Of a stretch of DNA of 64,000 nucleotides, positions 1 through 8,162 are shown in pieces. Source of the DNA: Nocardia huaxiensis (GTDB lineage: Bacteria; Actinomycetota; Actinomycetes; Mycobacteriales; Mycobacteriaceae); NCBI RefSeq assembly GCF_013744875.1, contig NZ_CP059399.1, positions 806,001 to 870,000 on the forward strand, written 5' to 3'. The stretch's first letter is position 1. The number at the start of each line of letters is the position of its first letter. Both the position numbers and the translations under genes were made by a program. The notes beneath the pieces were generated by a model. That model searched no databases and was not told where the DNA came from. It was given only the letters and a program-made list of their open reading frames with translations.

Positions 1-36
1 CACGGCTGAGTCCACACTTCTACCGGGAGCATTGAA

Positions 37-1104
37 TTGGACTTCACCAGGGACGAGAGCCAGGACGCTGTCGCCGAGGTTGTCGTAAGTTTGCTGGAAC
101 GCGAAAGCGCGCGGGATATCGCACTGTGGCCGGTGATCGCGGACAGCGGTCTGCTGGCCGTGCCGCTACCCGAGCGCTTCGGTGGTGACGATATGGGGCT
201 GCTGGAGGTGTCGGCCATGCTCACCGAGCTGGCCACCGACGCCGTGCAGACCCCCGCGCTGAGCACGCTCGGCTTCGGCGTGCTGCCGCTGCTGGCCATC
301 GGCGTGCCGGATACCGTGGCGGAGAAGGTGTTTCCCGCCGTCGCGGAGGGTGCGGTGCTGACCGCCGCCCTGCACGAGACGGGCGCGCCGTTCACCGTCA
401 AGCCGGAAACCGTGGCGGTGGCCGACGGCGCGACCGTCCGCGTCACCGGCCACAAGATCGCCGTGCCGTACGCCGACACCGCGCGCTGGATCCTGGTGCC
501 CACTGACGCCGGCATCGCGCTGGTGGACGGTGAAGCGCCGGGCATCACCCGCACCGCGAGCCCCACCTCCGATGGCGTGCCGGAGTTTTCGCTCCAATTC
601 GATCAGGTGCAGATCCCGGCCGAGCAGCTGCTGCCCGGCGGCCTCACCGAACTGCACCGGTACGCCCTGGCTGCCCTCGGCGCGGTGGCGGACGGTCTGC
701 TCAAGGGCGTCATCGCCCTGACCGCCGAGCACGTCCGCACCCGGCAGCAGTTCGGCCGTCCGCTGGCCGAGTTCCAGGCCGTGGCCCAGCAGATCGCGGA
801 CGTCTACGTGGTCTCGCGCACCCTGCACGCCGCCGCCCTGTCCGCCAATTGGGCGCTCGCGCAGGAGAATCCGACCGCCGAACAGCGTGAGCGCACCGAC
901 GACGACCTCGACGTGCTCGCCTACACGGTCGCCTCGGAACTGCCCGCGGCCCTGCAGAAGTGTCACCACCTGCACGGCGGCATCGGCGTGGACGTCACGC
1001 ACCCGCTGCACCGCTACTACTCACAGGCCAAGGACATCGCCCGCTGGCTGGGCGGCGAATCGTTTCGGCTGGACCGACTTGGAGCAAGATGTTCATCGAC
1101 CTAA
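37..1104 (+). CDS. fadE28: acyl-CoA dehydrogenase, ChsE1/FadE28-like subunit
   Basis: This 355-residue protein has the acyl-CoA dehydrogenase fold and a C-terminal VRTRQQFGRPLAEFQ motif typical of the family. In M. tuberculosis the FadE28-FadE29 pair (ChsE1-ChsE2) forms an alpha2-beta2 heterotetramer that dehydrogenates the three-carbon (2'-propanoyl-CoA) side chain of the steroid. The TTG start is chosen because GGGAGC lies 7 nt upstream. The 3' end overlaps fadE29 by 16 nt, and the next genes are chsH2, chsH1 and ltp2, the known order of the igr locus. The first nine bases of the window (CAC GGC TGA) could be the end of an upstream gene, probably cyp125 by synteny, but this cannot be verified. 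The name rests on gene order plus family. Confidence 0.88.
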   Translation: MDFTRDESQDAVAEVVVSLLERESARDIALWPVIADSGLLAVPLPERFGGDDMGLLEVSAMLTELATDAVQTPALSTLGFGVLPLLAIGVPDTVAEKVFPAVAEGAVLTAALHETGAPFTVKPETVAVADGATVRVTGHKIAVPYADTARWILVPTDAGIALVDGEAPGITRTASPTSDGVPEFSLQFDQVQIPAEQLLPGGLTELHRYALAALGAVADGLLKGVIALTAEHVRTRQQFGRPLAEFQAVAQQIADVYVVSRTLHAAALSANWALAQENPTAEQRERTDDDLDVLAYTVASELPAALQKCHHLHGGIGVDVTHPLHRYYSQAKDIARWLGGESFRLDRLGARCSST

Positions 1105-2258
1105 CCCCTGAGCAGCGTCAGCTCCGGGACGAATTGCGTTCGTACTTCAGCGGTCTCGTGACTCCCGAGGAGGAGGCCGAGATGCTGGTGAACCGGCACG
1201 GCGACGCCTACCGCGCGGTGGTCAAGCGCATGGGCCGGGACGGCTGGCTCGGCGTGGGCTGGCCGAAGGAGTTCGGCGGCCAGGGTTTCGGGCCGCTGGA
1301 ACAGCAGATCTTCTACAACGAGGCCGTCCGCGCGGATGTGCCGGTGCCGCTGGTCACGCTGCTGACCGTCGGCCCGGCACTGCAATCCTTCGGCACCGAT
1401 GAGCAGAAGCAGAAGTTCCTGCCCGGAATCCTCACCGGCGACGTGCATTTCGCCATCGGCTACTCCGAACCCGAGGCGGGCACCGACCTCGCGGCGTTGC
1501 GCACCACCGCGGTCAAGGATGCCAATGGCGACTGGATCGTCAACGGGCAGAAGATCTTCACCACCGGCGCGCACGAGGCCGACTACGTCTGGCTGGCCGT
1601 GCGCACCGGCACCGTCGAGTCGCGGCACCGCGGCATCACGATCCTCATCGTGGACACCAAGGATCCGGGCTACTCCTGGACCCCGATCATCACCGCCGAC
1701 GGCGCGCACCACACCAATGCCACCTACTTCGACAATGTCCGCGTCCCCGCGAACATGATCGTCGGCGAGGAGAACGGCGGCTGGAAGCTCATCACCACCC
1801 AGCTCAATCACGAGCGGGTGAGCCTGGGCCCGTCCGGCAAGATTGAGCAGCTCTACGAGCGGGTGCGCGAATGGGCGCAGCGCCAGGGCGTTCTGGGGGA
1901 GGCCGACGTGCGCCGCTCGCTGGGCCGCCTGCACGCCATGGTGCGGCTCAACGAGCTGCTCAACTGGCAGGTCGCCTCGAATATGGAGCGCCCCGACGCC
2001 GCCCCGGCCGATGTGATCGCCGACGCCTCCGCCACCAAGGTGTACTCCACCGAGGCGGTGCAGGAGGCCGGTCGCCTGGCCGAGGAGATCGTGGGCCGCT
2101 TCGGTGATCCCGCCGCCCCCGAGACCGCCGAACTGCTGACCTGGCTGGACCGGCGCACCAAGCAGAACCTGGTGGTCACCTTCGGCGGCGGCGTGAACGA
2201 AGTCATGCGCGAGCTGATCGCCCAGATGGGCCTGTCGCTGCCGCGAGTTCCCAGATAA
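1089..2258 (+). CDS. fadE29: acyl-CoA dehydrogenase, ChsE2/FadE29-like subunit
   Basis: A 389-residue acyl-CoA dehydrogenase beginning MFIDLTPEQRQLRDELR. The substrate- and FAD-binding signatures are visible in the middle (YSEPEAGTDLAALRTTAV, then NGQKIFTTGAHEADYVW). The C-terminus carries the NLVVTFGGGVNEVMRELIA motif. The ATG at 1089 is preferred over longer in-frame starts because GGAG lies just upstream and the N-terminus fits the family. It overlaps the end of fadE28. By family knowledge it is the partner of FadE28 in the ChsE1-ChsE2 enzyme acting on the C22 side-chain CoA thioester in the cytoplasm. Confidence 0.9.
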   Translation: MFIDLTPEQRQLRDELRSYFSGLVTPEEEAEMLVNRHGDAYRAVVKRMGRDGWLGVGWPKEFGGQGFGPLEQQIFYNEAVRADVPVPLVTLLTVGPALQSFGTDEQKQKFLPGILTGDVHFAIGYSEPEAGTDLAALRTTAVKDANGDWIVNGQKIFTTGAHEADYVWLAVRTGTVESRHRGITILIVDTKDPGYSWTPIITADGAHHTNATYFDNVRVPANMIVGEENGGWKLITTQLNHERVSLGPSGKIEQLYERVREWAQRQGVLGEADVRRSLGRLHAMVRLNELLNWQVASNMERPDAAPADVIADASATKVYSTEAVQEAGRLAEEIVGRFGDPAAPETAELLTWLDRRTKQNLVVTFGGGVNEVMRELIAQMGLSLPRVPR

Positions 2259-2269
2259 GGAGTGTCCTT

Positions 2270-3229
2270 GTGACGCAGAGCTTGACGGCCGACGAGATCC
2301 GCTCGGCGGTGGAGAAGATGAAGGCGGCGGGGGAGTCCGCGCCGCGCGCCGGACGCGATCCGGTCAACCAGCCGATGATCAACAACTGGGTCGAGGCTCT
2401 CGGCGACACCAACCCCATCTACGTGGACGAGGAAGCGGCCAAGGCCGCCGGGCATCCCGGCATCGTCGCGCCGCCCGCCATGGCGCAGGTGTGGACCATG
2501 CTGGGGCTCAACGGCGTTCGCGCGGACGACGACCCGATGACGCTCACCAACAAGCTGTTCGACGAGGCCGGTTTCACCTCGGTGGTGGCCACCAACTGCG
2601 AGCAGATCTATCACCGCTATCTGCAGATCGGTGAGCAGGTCACGGTGCGCTCCAGCATCGAGGAACTGGTGGGGCCCAAGAAGACCGGGCTCGGCGAGGG
2701 CTGGTTCACCACCTACCGTACGAACTGGTACGTGGGGGAGGAGCTGGTCACCGAAATGCTCTTCCGCATGCTGAAATTCGCGCCCGGCACCGGTGCGCAG
2801 GCCCCCGCGACCGAGCAGCCGAAGTCTGAGGATCTCGCCAAGCGCGTTCGCCCCACCACTTCCCGGGACACTGACTTCTTCTGGGAGGGAACAAAACTCG
2901 GCGAGCTCCGGATTCAGAGTATGCCGGATGGGACGCTCCGGCATCCCCCGGTTCCCGCATTGTGGAAGGACAAGTCGGAGCAGACGGAGTACGTCGTGGC
3001 CTCCGGGCGCGGCACCGTCTTCAGCTTCGTGGTTCACCACGCGCCCAAGGTGCCGGGCCGGCAGCTGCCCTACGTGGTCGCACTGGTCGAGCTCGAGGAA
3101 GGCGTGCGCATGCTCGGCGAGCTGCGCGGCATCGACCCCTCCGAGGTCGAGATCGGGCTCACGGTGGAAGCCGGTTTCGAGCAGCTCGACGATGACAACA
3201 CCGTCCCGTACTGGAAGGCCATCCGATGA
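2270..3229 (+). CDS. chsH2: steroid enoyl-CoA hydratase/aldolase-partner subunit ChsH2 (MaoC plus DUF35)
   Basis: The 319-residue protein has two parts. Residues about 1-170 form a MaoC-like hot-dog domain, and about 195-319 form a DUF35 OB-fold domain. ChsH1 and ChsH2 together hydrate the unsaturated three-carbon side chain, and the DUF35 part of ChsH2 then pairs with Ltp2 as the retro-aldolase. The GTG start follows AAGGAG by about 7 nt. The gene overlaps chsH1 by ATGA. The segment where many DUF35 proteins carry a four-cysteine zinc ribbon reads QSMPDGTLRHPPVPALWK here, with no cysteines. The only cysteine in the protein is in the MaoC half. Confidence 0.9.
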   Translation: MTQSLTADEIRSAVEKMKAAGESAPRAGRDPVNQPMINNWVEALGDTNPIYVDEEAAKAAGHPGIVAPPAMAQVWTMLGLNGVRADDDPMTLTNKLFDEAGFTSVVATNCEQIYHRYLQIGEQVTVRSSIEELVGPKKTGLGEGWFTTYRTNWYVGEELVTEMLFRMLKFAPGTGAQAPATEQPKSEDLAKRVRPTTSRDTDFFWEGTKLGELRIQSMPDGTLRHPPVPALWKDKSEQTEYVVASGRGTVFSFVVHHAPKVPGRQLPYVVALVELEEGVRMLGELRGIDPSEVEIGLTVEAGFEQLDDDNTVPYWKAIR

Positions 3230-3645
3230 CAGCCACCATCGAACCGGCCGCCGTGACGGTCGGAACGGTCCTGCCGGAGTTGGCGATTCACGCCGACACC
3301 ACCTTCGTGGTCAGCACCGCGCTGGCGACCCGCGACTTCCAGGACGTGCACCACGACCCGGACAAGGCGGTCCAGCGCGGTTCCAAGACCATCTTCGTCA
3401 ATATCCTCACCGACACCGGCCTGGTGCAGCGCTATGTCACCGACTGGGCGGGGCCGAAGGCCATCGTGAAGTCGATCTCGCTGCGCCTGGGCGTGCCGCT
3501 GTACGCGGGTGACACCCTCACCCTGTCCGGAACGGTCGCGGCCGTCGACGGCGAGGACATCACCATCGACGTGGTCGGCAAGGACAGCCTCGGCGCCCAC
3601 ATCACGGCGAAAGCCGTTATCTCGCTGCAGGAGGCACGCTCGTGA
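3226..3645 (+). CDS. chsH1: MaoC-like steroid enoyl-CoA hydratase subunit ChsH1
   Basis: A 139-residue single hot-dog (MaoC-like) protein. It contains the hydratase-type segment DFQDVHHDPDKA near residues 38-49, with candidate catalytic Asp and His. Known ChsH1 supplies the active site of the ChsH1-ChsH2 hydratase of the propionyl side-chain pathway. The start overlaps the chsH2 stop (ATGA) and the stop overlaps the ltp2 GTG, so the three genes are probably translationally coupled. Confidence 0.9.
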   Translation: MTATIEPAAVTVGTVLPELAIHADTTFVVSTALATRDFQDVHHDPDKAVQRGSKTIFVNILTDTGLVQRYVTDWAGPKAIVKSISLRLGVPLYAGDTLTLSGTVAAVDGEDITIDVVGKDSLGAHITAKAVISLQEARS

Positions 3646-4817
3646 CGGGTTTGAGCGGGCGCGCCGCCATTGTCGGCATCGGCGCGACAGACTTCTCGAA
3701 GGACTCCGGCCGCAGCGAATTGCGGCTGGCGGCGGAGGCGGTCACCGCGGCACTCGCCGACGCGGGCCTGACCCCCGCCGACGTGGACGGCCTGACCACC
3801 TTCACCATGGACACGAACACCCAGGCCGCCGTGGCTCGCGCCGCGGGCATCCCGAGCCTGAAGTTCTTCTCCAACATCCCCTTCGGCGGCGGCGCGGCGG
3901 CGGCCACCGTCCAGCAGGCCGCCATGGCCGTGGCCACCGGCGTCGCGGATGTCGTTGTGGCATACCGGGCCTTCAACGAACGCTCCGGAAACCGCTTCGG
4001 CCAGTTCGCAACCCACCTGGCCACCGGCAACCCGACCTCCTCGGGCGTCGACAATGCCTTCTCCTACACCCACGGCCTGGGCACCCCCGCCGCTCAGGTG
4101 GCCATGGTGGCGCGCCGCTACATGCACGTATCCGGCGCCACCAGTGCGGATTTCGGCCGCGTGGCCGTGGCCGACCGCAAGCACGCCGCCGTGAACCCGG
4201 CCGCCCACTTCTACGGCAAGCCCATCACGCTGGAGGAACACCAGTCCTCCCGCTGGATCGCCGAACCCCTGCACCTGCTGGACTGCTGCCAGGAGACCGA
4301 CGGCGGCGTCGCCATCGTGGTGACGAGTGCCGAACGGGCCAGGGACCTTCCGAACAAGCCCGCCGTGATCCGCGGCGCCGCACAGGGTTCCGGCGCCGAC
4401 CAGTACGTCATGACCAGCTACTACCGCGACGCCATGACCGGTCTCCCGGAGATGGGTCTGGTGGGCGACCAGCTGTGGGCGCAGAGCGGATTGGGCCCGC
4501 AGGACATGCAGGCCGCCATCCTCTACGACCACTTCACCCCCTTCGTCCTCATGCAGCTGGAGGAGCTCGGCTTCTGCGGTCGCGGTGAGGCCAAGGACTT
4601 CGTCAAGGACGGGGCCATCGAACTCGGCGGCCGGCTCCCGCTCAACACCCACGGCGGCCAGCTCGGCGAGGCGTACATCCACGGCATGAACGGCATTGCC
4701 GAAGGCGTGCGCCAGATCCGCGGCGCCTCGGTCAATCAGGTCGCGGGGCTGGAGAACATCGTGGTCACCGCCGGCACCGGCGTCCCCACCTCCGGCCTGG
4801 TGCTCAGCGCCAACTGA
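3642..4817 (+). CDS. ltp2: thiolase-like steroid side-chain aldolase Ltp2
   Basis: A 391-residue thiolase-superfamily protein of the lipid-transfer/SCP-x type. Visible features are the GLTTFTMDTNTQAAVARAAG segment near residue 48, PLHLLDCCQETDGGVA near residue 207, and the terminal LNTHGGQLGEAYIHGMNG motif. With the ChsH2 DUF35 domain, Ltp2 cleaves the 17-hydroxy C22-CoA to androst-4-ene-3,17-dione and propionyl-CoA. It is a retro-aldolase rather than a thiolase. It is the last gene of the operon, with a hairpin about 25 nt after the stop. Confidence 0.9.
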   Translation: MTGLSGRAAIVGIGATDFSKDSGRSELRLAAEAVTAALADAGLTPADVDGLTTFTMDTNTQAAVARAAGIPSLKFFSNIPFGGGAAAATVQQAAMAVATGVADVVVAYRAFNERSGNRFGQFATHLATGNPTSSGVDNAFSYTHGLGTPAAQVAMVARRYMHVSGATSADFGRVAVADRKHAAVNPAAHFYGKPITLEEHQSSRWIAEPLHLLDCCQETDGGVAIVVTSAERARDLPNKPAVIRGAAQGSGADQYVMTSYYRDAMTGLPEMGLVGDQLWAQSGLGPQDMQAAILYDHFTPFVLMQLEELGFCGRGEAKDFVKDGAIELGGRLPLNTHGGQLGEAYIHGMNGIAEGVRQIRGASVNQVAGLENIVVTAGTGVPTSGLVLSAN

Positions 4818-4841
4818 GTTCCGCGCCAACCGGATTCACCC

Positions 4842-4874
4842 GAACCCCGAGAGCCGCCCCGGGCCTCGGGGTTC
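4842..4874 (+). terminator. terminator hairpin after ltp2
   Basis: A 10-bp perfect stem (GAACCCCGAG against CTCGGGGTTC) with a 13-nt GC-rich loop lies 24 nt after the ltp2 stop. There is no clear U tract, as is usual in actinobacteria. Confidence 0.6.
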
Positions 4875-4879
4875 CGGCG

Positions 4880-4885
4880 TAGATT
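4880..4885 (+). promoter_or_regulatory. possible -10 element of the YtfJ-like gene
   Basis: TAGATT fits the actinobacterial TANNNT -10 pattern. A start near 4892 would give a leader of about 30 nt that includes the AGGAGGGGG ribosome site before 4921. This is inference only. Confidence 0.3.
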
Positions 4886-4920
4886 GGGATGAGTCCGACG
4901 CGCAGGAGGGGGCTGGCAGC

Positions 4921-5217
4921 ATGCTGCAGGATCGCCTGAACGAATTCCCGACCGGCACACTCGTCTACGGCCAGCCGTACGAGACGGCCGACGGCTCGAC
5001 CGTCATCACGGTGGCCACCAATGGACGCCTGCTCGGAGCCCGTCCGCTGGGTGTGTTCGTGGTGCACGGCGGCGAGGTGAAATGGCAGGCCGCCGTGGAC
5101 GAGACCAGGATCGCCCTGCTCGCCGTCCTGTCCGGCCTGATCGCGGCCGGGCTGACGACCGCCGCCCTGTTCAAACGGCCGCCGTGGCCCGATCTGCGGA
5201 TCATCCAGCGGCATTGA
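4921..5217 (+). CDS. small protein resembling YtfJ/GerW, with C-terminal membrane segment
   Basis: A 98-residue protein. The N-terminal half (LVYGQPYETADGSTVITVAT, then GARPLGVFVVHGGEVKWQAAVD) resembles the Spore_YtfJ/GerW family found in non-sporulating actinobacteria. Residues about 66-86 (IALLAVLSGLIAAGLTTAALF) are a likely transmembrane helix followed by a basic tail. AGGAGGGGG lies about 8 nt before the ATG, so this start is preferred over longer in-frame ones. The last 17 bases overlap the end of the convergent TetR gene. The family call is moderate and no function is inferred. Confidence 0.6.
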   Translation: MLQDRLNEFPTGTLVYGQPYETADGSTVITVATNGRLLGARPLGVFVVHGGEVKWQAAVDETRIALLAVLSGLIAAGLTTAALFKRPPWPDLRIIQRH

Positions 5218-5791
5218 GCTGAATCGCGACAACGCCCGTCAGCTGCGCGACGCTGGCGGGCGTTCCCGGGGTGAGCCCGCTGCGGATTCCGGCGAAGCGA
5301 TCGAAGACCACCCCTTCCAGGACCGCGATGAAATCGGCTGCGGCCCGGCCGGGTTCGCGTGCGTCCAGCAGCCGGAACAGCCCGGTGGCTCGTTCCAGCG
5401 AGAACAGGCAGCCGATGAGTTTCGCGTGCAGTTCCGCATCACCCAGCAGGTCGACGATGAGGGCATGTCGCACGATCAGATGGTTGCGGCGTTGCGCCAG
5501 TAGCCGATCCAGCCAGACAGCGATGCCCTGCGCCAGGGCGTCCGGATCGACGGTGGCGGGCGCCTCGAGGTTCCCGGCCTCGAAGTCGGCGCGGGAGCGG
5601 GTGGCGATGCGGTCGACGATGGCCTCCACGAGCGCCCGCTTGGTGCGGAAGTAATACGACGTCGAGCCCGCGGGCAGCCCCAGGGCGGTGTCCAGGGCGC
5701 GGTGGGTCAGCGCCCGAAGTCCCTGGGCGGCAATGAGATCGATGGCGCTCTCGACGATCAGGGTGCGCCGGTCGAGTGTGGAAGCGGTCAC
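5201..5791 (-). CDS. TetR-family transcriptional regulator
   Basis: A 196-residue TetR regulator. The N-terminal helix-turn-helix spans about residues 10-55 (LIVESAIDLIAAQGLRALTH, then LGLPAGSTSYYFRTKRALVE). The C-terminal ligand domain is of the common actinobacterial type. It is divergent from the zapE-like gene across a 78-bp region with two tight palindromes, the obvious candidate operators. It therefore probably represses itself and the ATPase. The ligand cannot be told from sequence. Confidence 0.88.
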   Translation of the reverse strand: MTASTLDRRTLIVESAIDLIAAQGLRALTHRALDTALGLPAGSTSYYFRTKRALVEAIVDRIATRSRADFEAGNLEAPATVDPDALAQGIAVWLDRLLAQRRNHLIVRHALIVDLLGDAELHAKLIGCLFSLERATGLFRLLDAREPGRAAADFIAVLEGVVFDRFAGIRSGLTPGTPASVAQLTGVVAIQLNAAG

Positions 5792-5816
5792 TTCTGGTTC
5801 CTTACGTCGATGCGAT

Positions 5817-5853
5817 CCTCTACAACTATAGAGGAAGCTCTACCGATGTAGAG
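5817..5853. promoter_or_regulatory. double palindromic operator between TetR gene and zapE
   Basis: Two perfect palindromes lie side by side. CCTCTA-CAACTA-TAGAGG is at 5817-5834 and CTCTAC-CGAT-GTAGAG is at 5838-5853. They share the half-site TAGAG and sit between divergent genes, one of them a TetR regulator. The position and symmetry suggest cooperative binding by two TetR dimers. Confidence 0.65.
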
Positions 5854-5869
5854 GACCGAGGAGGTCGCA

Positions 5870-6820
5870 ATGGATACGCAGGCTGTGGTGCTGGACGCCG
5901 ATCAGCAGATCGCGGCGGAGCGGCTGGCGGGCATCGCCACCCGCGTCGGCAGGCGGTGGCGGCGTCCACGTGGGCTCTATCTGTGGGGTGGCCCGGGCCG
6001 GGGCAAGACAATGCTGATGGATCGCTTCTATGCCTCGGTGTCGTCGAAGCACAAGCGCCGCTACCACTTCCACAGCTTCTTCGCGCAGCTGAACGCGGCC
6101 ATTCACGAGCACGGCACCCTCGACAAGGCCGCCGATGGCCTGCTCGGCGGGGTCGATCTGGTGTGCTTCGACGAATTCCACGTGCACGACTCCGGGGATG
6201 CCCGGCTGGTGGAGCGGCTGCTCGAGCACCTGTTCGCGCGGCACATCACCCTGGTGGTGACCTCGAACTACCCGCCCGCCCAGCTGCTGCCGAACCCGCT
6301 GTTCCACCACATGTTCGAGCCGACCATCGAGCGCATCCTCGAGCATCTGGATGTGGTGTCGGTGAATGGCCCGCAGGACTACCGCCGGCTCGGCGGCAAG
6401 CACACCGGTTTCGCGGCCGGGGAGTACATCGTGGGGGAGTCTCCGGTGACCGGTCGCGCGCAGGTGCCGGTCGCGCATCGGCTCATGAACGCCCGGGTCG
6501 CGGAGAACGGCGCGCTGACGGTCGATTTCGCGGAGCTGTGCGGAATCCCGGTGTCGGCGGCCGATTTCCTGGAGCTGGCTCGCGAGTACGACCACTGGAC
6601 CGTCTGCGACGTGCCCGAGCTGTCCACCGTCTCGCCGGACTGGGTGATGCGTTTCGTGAATCTGGTCGACGTGCTCTACGACGCCGACTACCCGCTGTCG
6701 ATCTACGCGGCGGTTCCACTGGCCGAACTCGGCGGCGAAAGTGCCCGGGTCCCAGACCTGTACCGAACGGTCAGTCGGCTCTCCGAGCTCGTGTCGAGCG
6801 AGTCCGAGCGTGTCGGGTAG
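5870..6820 (+). CDS. zapE: ZapE/AFG1-family P-loop ATPase
   Basis: The protein has 316 residues. It has a Walker A motif GGPGRGKTMLM near residues 43-53 and a Walker B motif LVCFDEFHVHD near 98-108, both typical of the AFG1/ZapE family. A sensor-like TSNYPPAQLL follows near 137. Bacterial ZapE is linked to division and stress, and mitochondrial AFG1 to protein quality control. The actinobacterial role is unknown. The ATG follows GAGGAGG. The divergent TetR gene and double operator suggest dedicated control. Confidence 0.85.
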   Translation: MDTQAVVLDADQQIAAERLAGIATRVGRRWRRPRGLYLWGGPGRGKTMLMDRFYASVSSKHKRRYHFHSFFAQLNAAIHEHGTLDKAADGLLGGVDLVCFDEFHVHDSGDARLVERLLEHLFARHITLVVTSNYPPAQLLPNPLFHHMFEPTIERILEHLDVVSVNGPQDYRRLGGKHTGFAAGEYIVGESPVTGRAQVPVAHRLMNARVAENGALTVDFAELCGIPVSAADFLELAREYDHWTVCDVPELSTVSPDWVMRFVNLVDVLYDADYPLSIYAAVPLAELGGESARVPDLYRTVSRLSELVSSESERVG

Positions 6821-6922
6821 CGCAGTACCACCACGGGGCAACGCGGAGGTGAACTCGCCACCTTGATCGACTCGCACGGTTCACGTGCCGTCCACGCGCA
6901 CGGGGTGTGGCGTTGCTGACCG

Positions 6923-6944
6923 CTCCTTAACGTGCAGTAAGGAG
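6923..6944. promoter_or_regulatory. inverted repeat upstream of the mannosyltransferase gene
   Basis: CTCCTTA and TAAGGAG are 7-bp arms separated by 8 bases, 25 bp before the start of the glycosyltransferase. It may be an operator or a small leader hairpin that hides the second GGAG. No regulator is identified. Confidence 0.35.
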
Positions 6945-6968
6945 GCAGCACCGAACCGGAGGGGACCG

Positions 6969-8162
6969 ATGCGAATCCGCGATCAGGTAAGGGGTCCCGC
7001 ACCGCGGCACCCCAGCCACCCTGGCGCCCGGCTACGTGTGCTGGTCGTCGCCGAAAGCTTTCTTCCCCAGGTCAACGGCGTCACCAACTCCGTACGCCGG
7101 GTGCTGGATCATCTTGCGGCGAAAGGGCACGAGGCCGTGCTCATGGCCCCGACCGGGCCCGCGAGATATGCGGGATTCCGTGTGCACGTGGTCCGCGGGG
7201 CCCGGCTGCCCTTCTATCGGGACTTCCGCATCGGCCTGGAAACCCGCCGCCGGCTGCGGAAGATCATGCGCGAGTTCGAGCCCGATGTCGTGCACATCGC
7301 CTCGCCCGCGACCCTCGGCTATCAGGCCGCGCGCGTGGCGGCCGAACTCGATGTGCCGACCGTGGCCATCTATCAGACCGATCTGGTGGGTTTCGCCGAA
7401 CGCTACGACCTGCCCGCCGGAGTGCGCGCCATGGCCGCGCTCACCCGGCGCATCCACCTCCAGGTGGACCGCACCCTCGCGCCCTCCACCGCGAGCCTGC
7501 GGCAGCTGGAACTGATGGGCATTCCCGGCCTGGCGCGCTTGCCGCGCGGCGTGGACCTGCAACAGTTCGACCCGGCCCGGCGCTCGGAAGCCCTGCGCGC
7601 CCGGCTCGCGCCGAACGGTGAACTGCTGGTGGGCTATATCGGCCGCCTCGCCCCGGAGAAGGAACTCGAGCTGCTCGCGCACCTGCGCGGCGTCGGCGGC
7701 ATCCGGCTGGTCGTGGTCGGCGGCGGGCCGGAGGAGAAACGCTTGCGCAAACTCCTCCCGGACGCGGCCTTCCTCGGGGTGCTGCACGGTGACGAACTGG
7801 CCGCCGCGTACGCCTCGCTCGATGTCTTCGTGCACACCGGACGCCACGAAACCTATTGCCAGGCAGCGCAGGAAGCCCTCGCTTCCGGCGTCCCGGTGGT
7901 GGCTCCCGCCTCCGGCGGGCCCATCGACGTGGTGAGCCCCGGCACCGGATTCCTCTATCCGCCCGGAGACGCCGACGCGATGGTGTCGCTGGTGCACCGG
8001 CTCGTCTCCGATCCCGCACTGCGCGCCGAGACGGCCGACGCCGCCCATCGCAGCGTGCAGGACCGCTCCTGGGACGCGGTCAACAACCTGCTGATCCGCC
8101 ACTACCGCGACGTGATCGCCGAGCGCCGCTCCGACGGCCGGCTCACCAAGGAGGCATCCTGA
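6969..8162 (+). CDS. GT4 glycosyltransferase, MgtA-like mannosyltransferase
   Basis: A 397-residue GT-B fold glycosyltransferase of family 4. The N-terminus has LRVLVVAESFLPQVNGVTNS, typical of the GDP-mannose-dependent PimB/MgtA group. The C-terminal nucleotide-sugar site has the E-x7-E motif in HETYCQAAQEALASGVPVV. By analogy to mycobacterial MgtA it would add mannose to a glycolipid acceptor in cell-envelope synthesis. The ATG at 6969 is chosen because GGAGGGG lies 5 nt upstream. The stop overlaps the ATG of the next gene (TGATG). Confidence 0.82.
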   Translation: MRIRDQVRGPAPRHPSHPGARLRVLVVAESFLPQVNGVTNSVRRVLDHLAAKGHEAVLMAPTGPARYAGFRVHVVRGARLPFYRDFRIGLETRRRLRKIMREFEPDVVHIASPATLGYQAARVAAELDVPTVAIYQTDLVGFAERYDLPAGVRAMAALTRRIHLQVDRTLAPSTASLRQLELMGIPGLARLPRGVDLQQFDPARRSEALRARLAPNGELLVGYIGRLAPEKELELLAHLRGVGGIRLVVVGGGPEEKRLRKLLPDAAFLGVLHGDELAAAYASLDVFVHTGRHETYCQAAQEALASGVPVVAPASGGPIDVVSPGTGFLYPPGDADAMVSLVHRLVSDPALRAETADAAHRSVQDRSWDAVNNLLIRHYRDVIAERRSDGRLTKEAS

